The notes: generated by a model from the sequence alone, not told the origin. 40,156 nt of DNA from an uncultured beta proteobacterium (GCA_903838565.1 CAILZB010000066.1:1-40156); one strand, 5' to 3'; counted from the stretch's first letter, positions 30,977 through 39,875 are shown. A program made the numbers and translations.

Positions 30977-33046
30977 ATGCGGGAGCACAACGCGCAGGAT
31001 TTCAATCTTCTGCCTGGCAACCGTTGGGTGCTTTGCCTGCTTCTCTCCGGTCTGTTCTTGGTCGCCCGAGACAGCCGGGCCGCTGATGTCGATTTGATCG
31101 ACCTGTCCCTGGAGAAGTTGCTCGAAGTCAAGGTTGTTTCAGCCTCCAAGTTTGAGCAGCGCGGGCGCGATGCGCCTTCTGCGGTTCAGGTCATCGGTCG
31201 CGAAGAGATCCGCCGCCACGGCTGGCGCACGTTGACCGAGGCACTGAATACACTGCCCGGTCTGTACGCCAGCAACGACAAAGCCTACGACTTTCAGGGA
31301 GCGCGCGGTTTTCAGATCACCGGCGACTACAACACCCGCTTCCTGCTGCTGGTGGACGGGCAACGCAACAACGACAACATTTTCCAGTCGGCCATGACCG
31401 GCTCGGAAGGCTGGCTGGACCTATCGACCATCGAGCGCATCGAATACATTCCCGGCCCTGGCTCGGCCCTGTACGGCTCCAACGCCATGTTTGGTGTCAT
31501 CAACGTCATCACTCGCCAGGGCGGCGGCAAGGGACAAAGCGAGGTTGCCGCTCGCCTGTCTGGCCTTTACGGCAACGGCGTCAATCTGGTCAGCAGTCAC
31601 ACCGTCCAAGTCGCCGAGCAGGACACGCGGGTGTTCCTGCAGTATTCGGCAGACAACAAGACCGGTCGCGACCTCGCCTACAGCGACCCACTGGGGCAAC
31701 TGGTGCTGGCCGACGGCAGCGTCTCGTCTGACGGCGTGGCGCATGGGCTCGACAAGGGGCGCAACCAGCACCTGATGGCGCGCGTCGACCGCGGCGAATG
31801 GAGCGTGCGCCTGATCAGCCACGAGCGCACCACGCACCCCTCGGCAGCGAATTACATGACCGTGTTTGACGACCCGTCCTTGACTGTCTTCGACCGGGGT
31901 ACACAAATCAGCGCCTCGGTCGACCATGCGCTGAGCGAGAACAGCAGCCTGCACGCCCGGGTGGGCTACTCCGACTTCATCTATCGCGGGGTCTACGCCT
32001 ATCTGGATGCAGGCATCGGCTACTACCGCAACCTGGACGATGTGCAGGGGCGAGTGGTGGACGGGGAACTGCGTTACCAATGGCACAACAAAACCCATCA
32101 GCTGGTCGCTGGTGCCGAGTTTTCGCGGGACCTGCTGGCGCGACAAAAAAACTTCAATTCGGTCCCCGCAGCCACCCTGGGCACCGTGGACGTGAACATC
32201 AATACGCCGATCACGCGCAGCGGGCTGTTTGTGCAAGACGCATGGCAACTCGACCCGGCGTGGATGCTGAGTCTGGGGCTGCGCATGGACAGCGCCAGCG
32301 GACAGGAAACCAGCACCAGCCCCAGGCTGGCCGTGATCTGGCAAGCGTCGCCGGAATGGACCGTCAAGTTCCTCACCGGTCGCGCCTACCGTTCGCGCAA
32401 CGCCTATGAAAGCCAGTTCAGCGGCGGGTACTACCTGAATAACCCGAATCTGCGGGCTGAAACCATTCGCTCCGCCGAGGGTGTGCTCGAATGGCGCAGC
32501 TCGCAGGGCAGTCGCTGGCAGTTCTCGCTCTACCAGAATCAGCTCGACAAGCTGATCCAGCAAGTCGACGTTGACGGCACTGGCAGACTCCAGTTCCGCA
32601 ATCTCGGTAACGCCCGCATTCGTGGCGCCGAGCTGGGGCTGGAGCAGAACTACAGCGGCGGCACGCAATGGCGTGCCAGCCTGGCACTGAACCGTGCCGG
32701 CGCGGACGGCGTGAACGCCAGCATCGACACCAGTCCCCCTTGGATTGCCAAGACCTCTGGCAGCGCCCCCCTGTTCGGTGACAGCCTGCTGCTGGCCGCT
32801 GAACTGCAGTTGATCGGCCCGCATGACTACCACTGGAATGCCACCCGCTATTCGGCGCCGATTCAAGCGTTGGCCAACCTCAGCGCCAGCTTTCCCAAGG
32901 TGCTGCTGCAGGGGCTAAGCGCTCAGTTGCGCATCAGCAACCTATTCGATCGCGCCATTGCCCATCCGGCTTCGCCCGAGATACTGTCCCCGAGCGTGCC
33001 GCAGCCGGGACGCGAACTCAGTGCCACGCTGAGCTATGCGTTTTAA
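30977..33046 (+). CDS. TonB-dependent outer-membrane receptor
   Basis: 689 residues from ATG 30977; in-frame ATGs at 30938 and 30923 are alternatives and none has a good Shine-Dalgarno. The start chosen gives a signal peptide (NRWVLCLLLSGLFLVARDSRA). The short N-terminal box DLSLEKLLEVKVVSASKFEQ is followed by the plug domain (SAVQVIGREEIRRHGWRTLTEAL, IERIEYIPGPGSALYGSNAMFGVINVIT; each run is conserved) and a 22-strand-type barrel ending in Phe. The ligand cannot be read. It overlaps the YfiR-like gene by 11 nt. Receptors of this type next to YfiR and a GGDEF protein probably serve as sensors or outer-membrane partners of c-di-GMP control, which is inference. Confidence 0.92.
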   Translation: MREHNAQDFNLLPGNRWVLCLLLSGLFLVARDSRAADVDLIDLSLEKLLEVKVVSASKFEQRGRDAPSAVQVIGREEIRRHGWRTLTEALNTLPGLYASNDKAYDFQGARGFQITGDYNTRFLLLVDGQRNNDNIFQSAMTGSEGWLDLSTIERIEYIPGPGSALYGSNAMFGVINVITRQGGGKGQSEVAARLSGLYGNGVNLVSSHTVQVAEQDTRVFLQYSADNKTGRDLAYSDPLGQLVLADGSVSSDGVAHGLDKGRNQHLMARVDRGEWSVRLISHERTTHPSAANYMTVFDDPSLTVFDRGTQISASVDHALSENSSLHARVGYSDFIYRGVYAYLDAGIGYYRNLDDVQGRVVDGELRYQWHNKTHQLVAGAEFSRDLLARQKNFNSVPAATLGTVDVNINTPITRSGLFVQDAWQLDPAWMLSLGLRMDSASGQETSTSPRLAVIWQASPEWTVKFLTGRAYRSRNAYESQFSGGYYLNNPNLRAETIRSAEGVLEWRSSQGSRWQFSLYQNQLDKLIQQVDVDGTGRLQFRNLGNARIRGAELGLEQNYSGGTQWRASLALNRAGADGVNASIDTSPPWIAKTSGSAPLFGDSLLLAAELQLIGPHDYHWNATRYSAPIQALANLSASFPKVLLQGLSAQLRISNLFDRAIAHPASPEILSPSVPQPGRELSATLSYAF

Positions 33047-33551
33047 ACTGTCTTGCGCGATTCTGCTGTGCTGCGCTGCGCCACTGGCGCAGGCGCAGGG
33101 CACGGTGGCAACCGAAGCCACGCTGCAGGCGGCGTTGCTGTACAACTTCGCGGTCTACACCGACTGGCCGAGCTTGCGAGCGGACAAGATAGAGTTTTGT
33201 GTCATGGGAGATGCGGCGCTGCATGAAGCACTCACCCGTCTGCAAAACAGACAGATCAAGGGCAAGGCGCTGAGTGTGAAGGCCATAGCCACCGCGCAGC
33301 AGGCCGCGTCATGCCAGGTGCTGTTTGTCGGCCAGGAAGAACACCCGAGAATCCACGAGATCAGCCTGCTCACGCGAGCCTTGCCCGTCTTGCTCGTGGC
33401 CGAGGAGGATGACTTCAACCCCAACGATGTCATCATTGCCTTGCGCTTGCAGGAGGGCCGTTACAGCTTCAAGATCTACCAGACCGGAGCGCGAACACGC
33501 TCGCTGGTTCTGAGCTCCAATCTGTTGAAGCTTGCTGCGCAGGTGAATTGA
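33036..33551 (+). CDS. YfiR-family (DUF4154) periplasmic protein
   Basis: 171 residues with a signal peptide (MRFKLSCAILLCCAAPLAQA). The mature part has the family pattern: ALLYNFAVYTDWP, EFCVMGDAALHEAL, ASCQVLFVGQEE, and the C-terminal GRYSFKIYQTGARTRSLVLSSNLLKLA. In Pseudomonas, YfiR holds the diguanylate cyclase YfiN inactive from the periplasm. Here the next gene encodes a membrane GGDEF/EAL protein with a periplasmic sensor, so the same pairing is likely. It overlaps the receptor gene and is 7 bp from the next gene. Confidence 0.9.
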   Translation: MRFKLSCAILLCCAAPLAQAQGTVATEATLQAALLYNFAVYTDWPSLRADKIEFCVMGDAALHEALTRLQNRQIKGKALSVKAIATAQQAASCQVLFVGQEEHPRIHEISLLTRALPVLLVAEEDDFNPNDVIIALRLQEGRYSFKIYQTGARTRSLVLSSNLLKLAAQVN

Positions 33552-33558
33552 GGACGCG

Positions 33559-35997
33559 ATGCGCAAGCGCTTCAGTCAACTCTCCATCGGCAGCAAGCTC
33601 AAGGCCATCAACCTGATGATGGTCACCTTGGTGGCCCTTTTGAGCACGTTCAGCCTGACCTTCTTCCTGTATCAATCGCAGATGGAGGATCATCACAGAA
33701 ACGCCAACAACCTGGTACGCGCACTGGCAGAGAGTCTGAATTCGACCTTGCTGTTCGACGATGCAAAGACCGCCTCCCTCACGCTGAATGGGCTGTCGCA
33801 AACCCAGGACATCCGTTACGCCAACCTCTACAACGCGGCCGGTCGCCTGTTTGCCAGCCATCGCCGCGCCGGCGTCGATGCATCGCTCCAAAGAGTGGCG
33901 TTTTCGGGGGAGCAAAGTGATGCGCCCTTCTTCAAGGATTTCGACGAGGTGGTGTTCAAGATGCTGGACCCGGCGGACAACGTCACCCCGATTGGCACTC
34001 TGGTTGTCAACCAATCGCTGGAGCATGCCTACACACAATTGTGGGGGCAATTGGCGGTGCTGGCGCTGACCAGCCTCGTGGCCTTCGCCCTGCTGACTTT
34101 GCTGCTCAACCGATTGCAAACAACCATCACCCGGCCCCTGCTGGCGTTGAGCAACACCATGCATCGCGTTCGCAAAGACGGTGACCTGAACGGGCGGGTG
34201 CAAAGAACGAGCGACGACGAGATCGGTCAACTGGGGCAAAGCTTCAACCACTTGATGGCAGAACTGCAGCAGCGCGACGAGGAGAGAAACGAGGCGACAG
34301 CGCGTCTTTCGGCCGTGCTGCAAGCCGTGCCGGATCTGATGTTTGAAGTCGATCGTGAAGGGGTCTATCTGAATATCTGGGGCGTCCGCGATGATTTGCT
34401 TTCGGCTCCCGCCAGTGAACTGCTGGGGCGCCGGGTGCAGGATGTGCTGCCGCAGGCGGCCGCCCAGGAAGTGTTCCGCGCTATCGAAGAAGCGGATGGC
34501 GCGCCCACTGGCTACTCCTTCGGGCGTCAAATCGCCTTGATCCTGCCGTCCGGGGACGAGCATTGGTTTGAACTCTCGGTGGCCAAACACCAGCAGCTTG
34601 CAGGGCGTGCGGCCACCTATATTGTCTTGTCGCACGACATCACCGAACGCCGAAATGCCGACGACGAAATTCGCCAGCTTGCTTTCTATGACGTGTTGAC
34701 CAAGCTTCCGAACCGGCGTTTGCTCATGGACCGGCTGCAGACCGCCTTGGCCTTCTCCGCGCGCACGCGGCATTTTGGCGCCCTGCTGTTTCTTGACATG
34801 GACCGCTTCAAGACCATCAACGACACCTTGGGCCACGACCATGGCGACATCATGCTGCAACAGGTGGCGCTGCGCATTCAGTCCTGCTTGCGCGAAGCCG
34901 ATACGGTAGCGCGCCTGGGGGGTGACGAATACGTCGTCATACTCCACGATCTCGATGCCAATGCGGCTATCGCCACCCGCAAGTCGGCGCGAGTGGCGGA
35001 AAAAATCCGCCTCGCTCTGGCCGCACCCTACCAGCTCAATGACCACGAGCGCTACAGCTCGCCGAGCATCGGCGTGTGCATGTATCTGGGCAATGAGGTC
35101 GAAGCGGAGGAGTTGCTCAAGGGCGCCGACGTGGCCATGTACAAGGCCAAGGACGATGGCAGAAACCTGGTGCGCTTCTTTGACCATGCCATGCAGCTGG
35201 CGGTCGAGATCCGGTCCTTGCTGGACATCGAGTTGCGCCAGTGCGTGCTGGAGCAACAGCTGCAACTGTACTATCAGATTCAGGTTGACCAGGATGGCGT
35301 GGCACTGGGTGCCGAGGCCTTGGTGCGCTGGCTTCATCCCGTCAGAGGCCTGGTGCCGCCCGCACACTTCATCGGCATTGCCGAGGAAAGCAACCTGATC
35401 ATCGATATCGGCAATTGGGTGCTTGACGCCGGTTGCCAGCAGCTCAAGGCATGGTCCGCCCGCTCATCCACCCAGCATCTGACGCTTGCCGTGAACGTCA
35501 GCGCCCATCAGTTCAAGCAGCCGCAGTTTGTTGACTTGGTCACCGCCGCCGTGCTTCGCCACGGGATCGATCCGTCACGCCTGAAGCTTGAATTGACCGA
35601 GAGCGTCATCCTGGAAGACGTGGATGGAATCATCGCCAAGATGCATCTGCTCAAGAGCCTGGGTGTCGCCCTGTCGCTGGATGACTTTGGCACCGGCTAT
35701 TCCTCTTTGTCCTATCTGAAGCTTCTGCCACTCGATCAGATCAAGATTGACCAGAGCTTCGTGACCGACATCGAGACCGACCCCAATGACGCCGTGATGG
35801 TGCGCAGCATCATCGACCTGGCCCGGAACTTCAAGTTGGGTGTGATCGCCGAAGGCGTGGAAACATCAGCACAGCTGGACTTCCTGATTCGCAACGGTTG
35901 CCGGGAGTTTCAGGGTTACTACTTCGGCAGGCCGGTGCCCATCGAAGCGTTTGAACAGCAGCTCGCGCAGATTGAAGCTGAACCAATTGAAATATAA
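33559..35997 (+). CDS. Membrane c-di-GMP protein: periplasmic sensor, HAMP, PAS, GGDEF, EAL
   Basis: 812 residues. TM1 (about 13-37), a CHASE8/YfiN-like periplasmic domain (about 40-150), TM2 (about 157-180), HAMP (about 178-235), PAS (about 245-365), the cyclase domain with GGDEY (454-458) and the phosphodiesterase domain with EAL (Glu586) and DDFGTGYSSLSYLKLLP. The usual GGDEF is GGDEY; aromatic replacement at the last position may keep activity. Both domains look intact, so the net direction is unknown. The start has GAGGA at a good distance. The periplasmic domain is the probable target of the upstream YfiR-like protein. Confidence 0.94.
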   Translation: MRKRFSQLSIGSKLKAINLMMVTLVALLSTFSLTFFLYQSQMEDHHRNANNLVRALAESLNSTLLFDDAKTASLTLNGLSQTQDIRYANLYNAAGRLFASHRRAGVDASLQRVAFSGEQSDAPFFKDFDEVVFKMLDPADNVTPIGTLVVNQSLEHAYTQLWGQLAVLALTSLVAFALLTLLLNRLQTTITRPLLALSNTMHRVRKDGDLNGRVQRTSDDEIGQLGQSFNHLMAELQQRDEERNEATARLSAVLQAVPDLMFEVDREGVYLNIWGVRDDLLSAPASELLGRRVQDVLPQAAAQEVFRAIEEADGAPTGYSFGRQIALILPSGDEHWFELSVAKHQQLAGRAATYIVLSHDITERRNADDEIRQLAFYDVLTKLPNRRLLMDRLQTALAFSARTRHFGALLFLDMDRFKTINDTLGHDHGDIMLQQVALRIQSCLREADTVARLGGDEYVVILHDLDANAAIATRKSARVAEKIRLALAAPYQLNDHERYSSPSIGVCMYLGNEVEAEELLKGADVAMYKAKDDGRNLVRFFDHAMQLAVEIRSLLDIELRQCVLEQQLQLYYQIQVDQDGVALGAEALVRWLHPVRGLVPPAHFIGIAEESNLIIDIGNWVLDAGCQQLKAWSARSSTQHLTLAVNVSAHQFKQPQFVDLVTAAVLRHGIDPSRLKLELTESVILEDVDGIIAKMHLLKSLGVALSLDDFGTGYSSLSYLKLLPLDQIKIDQSFVTDIETDPNDAVMVRSIIDLARNFKLGVIAEGVETSAQLDFLIRNGCREFQGYYFGRPVPIEAFEQQLAQIEAEPIEI

Positions 35998-36139
35998 ATA
36001 CAGGCCCCACGGGGGATGCCTCTTTTGGCTTACCGTGAGCGAGAGCATGGCTCTTTCCAAATTCTCGCCAACGGGGCTCCCGAAAGCGGCCCATCAAGGA
36101 CAACAGGTTCGCTGCACACCCGAAATTCAGTGTCGCAAG

Positions 36140-36310
36140 GTCGCCAGCGCCCGTGTCCTACACCTTGATGACAGCCGCGCCGAGGTCACCCAGGTGCCGC
36201 GTGGCCATGGGGCCCGGCAGCAATCGGGGCAGATCCAGCACGCGCACGCCCTGGAGGGGCGCGCCGCGGCCGGTAGTAGCAGGAGACGGCTCTGAGGTGG
36301 ACTGAGGCAT
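36140..36310 (-). pseudogene. N-terminal stub of a CaiB/BaiF CoA-transferase
   Basis: From ATG 36310 the frame reads [19 protein letters not shown], then [14 protein letters not shown], the unmistakable start of a class III CoA-transferase. It hits TAG at 36158-36160 where the family has Glu. The next codons (DTGAGD) still fit the family, after which similarity ends near 36140. The rest of a protein of roughly 380-400 residues is absent. Both a nonsense change (GAG to TAG) and a 3' deletion are therefore needed. It lies downstream of tctA on the same strand. Confidence 0.85.
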
Positions 36311-36474
36311 GAACAGCTTTCGAAGAATCCACCGAGTCTAGGCAGCCGGCCACGTCGCGCCAATGGCCCAACTGATCAAATGAATTGACAGAAACAATCA
36401 CCCGATCAGGCTGGCCGGCACGTCGAACGCCCAGCACTCATCTGTCGTCTGCGAATTCCGTTTTTCTGATCTTT

Positions 36475-37974
36475 CTATCGGACCAGCGGCGCGCTTGATT
36501 TTTTCGACGGGTAGAAAAATGCCACCAGTTGCCACACGATGAAGAGGGCGATCAACGCAAACAGGCTGCCGCTGATGGGACGGGTGACGAAGGCGCTGAA
36601 GCTCCCGCGACTCAGCAGCAGGGCTCGGCGGAAGTTCTCTTCCAGCATCGGCCCCAGGATGAAGCCCAGCATCAGCGGCGCAGCCTCCAGACCCAGGCGC
36701 ATGAACATGTAGCCGCACAGGCCGAAGGTGGCGGTGATGTAGATGTCATCCAGGCTGTTGTTGATACTGTAGGTGCCGATGCAGCAGAAGAACAGGATCG
36801 CCGGGAACAGCACGTTGAAGGGGATCTTGAACACCGACAGCCAGTAGCGCACCAGCGGCACATTCAGGATCACCAGGAAACAGTTGCCCACCCACATGCT
36901 GGCCACCAGACCCCAGAACAGATCGGGGTGGTTGCCGATCATGTTGGGGCCCGGCTGTATGCCCTTGATGATGAAGGCGCCCATCATCAACGCCATCACG
37001 GCGTTCTCGGGAATGCCGATGGCCATGAGCGGGATGAAGCTGGTGCGGGCCGCCGCTTCGTCGGCAGCGGCCTGACCGGCCACGCCCTCGATCGCGCCGT
37101 CGCCGATCTCGTGTTTGAATTTGCTGAAGCGCTTGTCCACGGCGTAGGCGGCGAACTGCGCGATCGTGGGACCGCCACCTGGCAACAGGCCCAGCACCGA
37201 GCCGACCACGCTGCCACGCAGCGCGCTGGGAATGATGCGCTTGAACTCGGGCCAGGTCGGCATGAGCTTGATCTTGCCGTTGAAGGGCGTGAGCTGGCTG
37301 CCGCTGTCCAGGTTCTTCACCACCTCGGCGATGCCGAAACAGCCCAGCGCGATGCTGATCAGGCCAATGCCATCCATCAGGAAGGGCAGGTCCATGGTAA
37401 AGCGTGCAGCGCCGCTGTTCACGTCGGTTCCGACCGATCCCAGCAGCACGCCGATCAGGGCCATGGCCAGGCCATTGAGCACACTGCCGGTGGTGACAAA
37501 GCTCACGCACAGGAAGCCGAACAGCATGAGGGCGCAGTAATCGGCAGGGCCAAACAGGAACGCCACCTCGCCCAGCGCGGGCGCCATGGTGGACAGCACG
37601 ACGATGGCGACGGTGCCGCCGATGAAGCTGGAAATGCCGGCGGTGAACAGGGCCAGGCCGGTCTTGCCCTTGAGCGTCATCTGGTAGCCGTCGATGCAGG
37701 CCACGATGCTGCTGGCGTGCGGGATCTTCATGGTGATGGCGCTCACGGAGTCGCCGTACTGGGCTCCGTAGTAAATGCCGGCCAGCATGATGAGCGAACC
37801 CGTGGTGGGAATCGAATAGGTCAGGGGCAGCAACAGGCTGATGGTGGACAAGGGACCCAGCCCGGGCAACAGGCCGACCAGCGTTCCGACCACGCAGCCG
37901 ATGGCGCAGTACATGAGGTTGTTGAGCGTCAGCGCGGTCTCGAAACCGAACGCGAGGTTGTGTAGGACGTCCAT
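36475..37974 (-). CDS. tctA: Tripartite tricarboxylate transporter, large membrane subunit
   Basis: 499 residues, strongly hydrophobic with about a dozen spans. Conserved features are GLLPGLGPLSTISLLLPLTY near the N-terminus, YYGAQYGDSVSAITMKIPH, LGLLPGGGPTIAQFAAYAVDK in the middle, and LGFILGPMLEENFRRALL near the end. It forms the channel of a secondary carrier that works with TctB and a periplasmic binding protein (TctC). No tctC is present here. ATG 37974 shares its A with the tctB stop codon (TGATG). Confidence 0.95.
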   Translation of the reverse strand: MDVLHNLAFGFETALTLNNLMYCAIGCVVGTLVGLLPGLGPLSTISLLLPLTYSIPTTGSLIMLAGIYYGAQYGDSVSAITMKIPHASSIVACIDGYQMTLKGKTGLALFTAGISSFIGGTVAIVVLSTMAPALGEVAFLFGPADYCALMLFGFLCVSFVTTGSVLNGLAMALIGVLLGSVGTDVNSGAARFTMDLPFLMDGIGLISIALGCFGIAEVVKNLDSGSQLTPFNGKIKLMPTWPEFKRIIPSALRGSVVGSVLGLLPGGGPTIAQFAAYAVDKRFSKFKHEIGDGAIEGVAGQAAADEAAARTSFIPLMAIGIPENAVMALMMGAFIIKGIQPGPNMIGNHPDLFWGLVASMWVGNCFLVILNVPLVRYWLSVFKIPFNVLFPAILFFCCIGTYSINNSLDDIYITATFGLCGYMFMRLGLEAAPLMLGFILGPMLEENFRRALLLSRGSFSAFVTRPISGSLFALIALFIVWQLVAFFYPSKKSSAPLVR

Positions 37975-38396
37975 CAATAGAGGGGCAGTTGCAGGCCGAG
38001 CAGGTTTTTGAACATGAAGGCAATGACGATCAAGCCAGCCGAGATCTTGAGGTTGCGCACCACCGAATAGGTGGTGGCGGCAAAGGACGAGCAGAACACC
38101 AGAAAAATGATTGCCACGATCATGTTGACGTAGGTGGAGAGCAGCGCAAACCCGCACAGACCGGCCAGCACCAGGGCGATGTTCTTCATGTTGTAGTTCA
38201 CGGGAACCGGCGTGACGAAGCGCGCCCGCACCACGGTGATCAGGCCGATCAGGAACACCAGGCAACTCACCATCAGCGGGAACAAGCCGGGGCCCGCTCT
38301 GCTGAATTCACCGATGTCGTATCTTCGCGATGCCAAGCCGAACAGCAGGGCAATCGCCATCAGCACCAAGCCCCTCACCAGATTCAAATTATTCAC
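37974..38396 (-). CDS. tctB: Tripartite tricarboxylate transporter, small membrane subunit
   Basis: 140 residues with four hydrophobic spans. The family hallmark FSRAGPGLFPLMVSCLVFLIG follows the first span. The GTG at 38396 is chosen because AGAAGGA sits 5 nt upstream and the first span begins right after it; a longer in-frame reading to 38525 would add an Arg-rich, non-conserved extension. It overlaps tctA by one base. The upstream sequence (38397-38567) has no gene. Confidence 0.9.
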   Translation of the reverse strand: MNNLNLVRGLVLMAIALLFGLASRRYDIGEFSRAGPGLFPLMVSCLVFLIGLITVVRARFVTPVPVNYNMKNIALVLAGLCGFALLSTYVNMIVAIIFLVFCSSFAATTYSVVRNLKISAGLIVIAFMFKNLLGLQLPLY

Positions 38397-38567
38397 ATCA
38401 TTCCTTCTGTACCCAGCCAAAGTAGGCCGCCTTGCCTCAGGTCCTGAGCTTAACCTGCCAGAACACCGCGAACCGGTTCTGCGCCGGATTTTAGGACGCG
38501 TACCGGACTCAGGCGCAGCGCACACGACACGGCCTCACTTAGCCCGCGCTGTGTTGGCGCACGCCGC

Positions 38568-38709
38568 TCATGCGCTTGCCTGGTAAGCCTGCAACACCCG
38601 CAGCGCCCATGCCAACTCGGCTTCGTCGGGCGCAAAGGCCGCATTCACCGCCGCCACCTGGGCCGGGTGAATACACCGTGGCCGCGAAGCCGCTGCGCCG
38701 GCTGTCGCC
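38568..38709 (-). pseudogene. C-terminal fragment of a CitE/HpcH-type lyase, frameshifted
   Basis: After the junction at about 38709 the frame reads SRRSGFAATV. The reading must then shift to continue with CIHPAQVAAVNAAFAPDEAE and LAWALRVLQAYQASA before TGA 38568-38570. CIHPxQV and the helix that follows are typical of the last quarter of CitE-like beta-subunits. The catalytic half is missing, and about 2 nt appear to be lost near 38665. It is fused directly to the dehydrogenase fragment upstream. Confidence 0.75.
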
Positions 38710-38826
38710 CTTGCGGTGATAGGCATCGGGGAGTTGGGCGCACAGCGCGCGCACGGCATCGCGGATTTCCTGGTACTGGTCGGGGGCGGTCTTGATCAGG
38801 GGGTTGTTGGATAGGTTATCGTGCGT
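38710..38826 (-). pseudogene. N-terminal fragment of an acyl-CoA dehydrogenase
   Basis: Immediately after the hydratase stop, in the same frame, come NNPLIKTAPDQYQEIRDAV and RALCAQLPDAYHRK, the standard first helix region of an acyl-CoA dehydrogenase. No ATG precedes it; the first codon is ACG, possibly a mutated start. Similarity stops at about 38710, where the CitE-like fragment begins. At least 350 codons of dehydrogenase and most of the lyase are missing, consistent with a deletion that joined two neighbouring genes. Confidence 0.75.
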
Positions 38827-39726
38827 TCAGGCGAGTTCGGCCGCGCCCTGCAGGGTCAGCCAGCCTTCATGGTCCTGCGCCCACAGGCGCACGCTCTTGC
38901 CGTCGGCCGAGGGTTGGGCGTTGAGGCGAAAGGGCTGCAGGTCGAAGGTGGGGCGCAGCAGCTTGAAGTTGAAGGACTCGACATAGGCGTCAGGCAGCTG
39001 GCCGCGCAGCAGGTCGAGCAGCAGCGTGGCGATCAGCGGGCCATGCACGATCAGCCCCGGATAGCCCTCGACCTCGGTCACGTAGCGGCGGTCGTAATGG
39101 ATGCGATGCCCGTTGAAGGTCAGGGCCGAGTAGCGAAACAGCAGCACGTCGTCGGGCGCGACCTCGCGCTGCCAGGCCGCGCCGGTCTCGGCCGCCAGCG
39201 GCGCCGGCACCGGGTCGCCGGGCAACGCAGAGGCGCGGTAAACGATGTCGTGTTCTTCGGTCAGCGCCAGGCCGTTGGCGTTATGCACCTCGTGCTTCAC
39301 GGTGACGAACAGCAGGTCGCCGCTGCGCCCCGCCTTGCCCACCACCGATGCGATGGTGGAGACGCGCTGCACGGCGTCGCCCACGCGCAGCGGGTTCGCG
39401 GGCAGCCAACGCAGACGCCCGCCAGCCCACATGCGCCGCGGCAGCGGCGCCGGTGGCAGGAAACCGCCGCGCCGCGGATGGCCGTCAGGGCCGATCTCGC
39501 TCTGGCGCGCCTGAGGCAGAAAGTACAGCCAGTGCCACAGCGGCGGGAGTGCCGTGCCAACCGCCGGCCGCGGGTCGTCGCGGTCCAGCGTGGCGCTCAA
39601 GCCTCGCACCGGCGCAGCGGCGATGTCGTCCTGCAGGGTCTCGCTCTTGCCGACCCAGCCCTGCAGATGCGCCAGCGTCGCGGCGTCCAGTGTTCGTGTG
39701 GCGTTGTCCGTTCCCGGGGTTTGCAT
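38827..39726 (-). CDS. MaoC/FAS1-like dehydratase (itaconyl- or mesaconyl-CoA hydratase type)
   Basis: 299 residues, apparently intact. The N-terminal half includes PPLWHWLYFLPQARQSEIGPDGHP. The C-terminal hotdog half has FRYSALTFNGHRIHYDRRY, the Asn/His region of hydratases, followed by GYPGLIVHGPLIATLLLDLLR. This two-hotdog layout is found in fungal HTD2-like and bacterial mesaconyl-C4-CoA and itaconyl-CoA hydratases. AGGAG lies 4-5 nt before ATG 39726. It is the first gene of the minus-strand catabolic cluster, and the following genes are remnants. It is divergent from the Dcu-type gene across about 200 bp. The exact CoA ester is inferred from context only. Confidence 0.88.
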   Translation of the reverse strand: MQTPGTDNATRTLDAATLAHLQGWVGKSETLQDDIAAAPVRGLSATLDRDDPRPAVGTALPPLWHWLYFLPQARQSEIGPDGHPRRGGFLPPAPLPRRMWAGGRLRWLPANPLRVGDAVQRVSTIASVVGKAGRSGDLLFVTVKHEVHNANGLALTEEHDIVYRASALPGDPVPAPLAAETGAAWQREVAPDDVLLFRYSALTFNGHRIHYDRRYVTEVEGYPGLIVHGPLIATLLLDLLRGQLPDAYVESFNFKLLRPTFDLQPFRLNAQPSADGKSVRLWAQDHEGWLTLQGAAELA

Positions 39727-39840
39727 CGTTTGTCTCCTTGAAGCGCGCTATCGTCGTCGGTTCACGGCGTTACCACAATCACTCCACGGCTTCGCCATGG
39801 CAAAGTCGATTTCTTCAACGCCGCGCTCGATGCATCAAGC

Positions 39841-39854
39841 GTGATATGCGTCAA
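39841..39854 (+). promoter_or_regulatory. FNR/Anr-like box upstream of the Dcu-type gene
   Basis: GTGATATGCGTCAA matches TTGATnnnnATCAA at eight of ten defined positions. Dcu carriers of this family are FNR-activated in Escherichia coli. A class II arrangement would place the start near 39889. The same box could serve the divergent hydratase gene. Confidence 0.5.
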
Positions 39855-39875
39855 GATATGCTCCCGATCGCAACT

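Noticed and set aside
36529..37965. Plus-strand frame of 478 codons opposite tctA
   Set aside because: The composition is dominated by Gln, His, Glu and Ala, as expected for antisense of membrane-protein codons; tctA on the minus strand is unambiguous.
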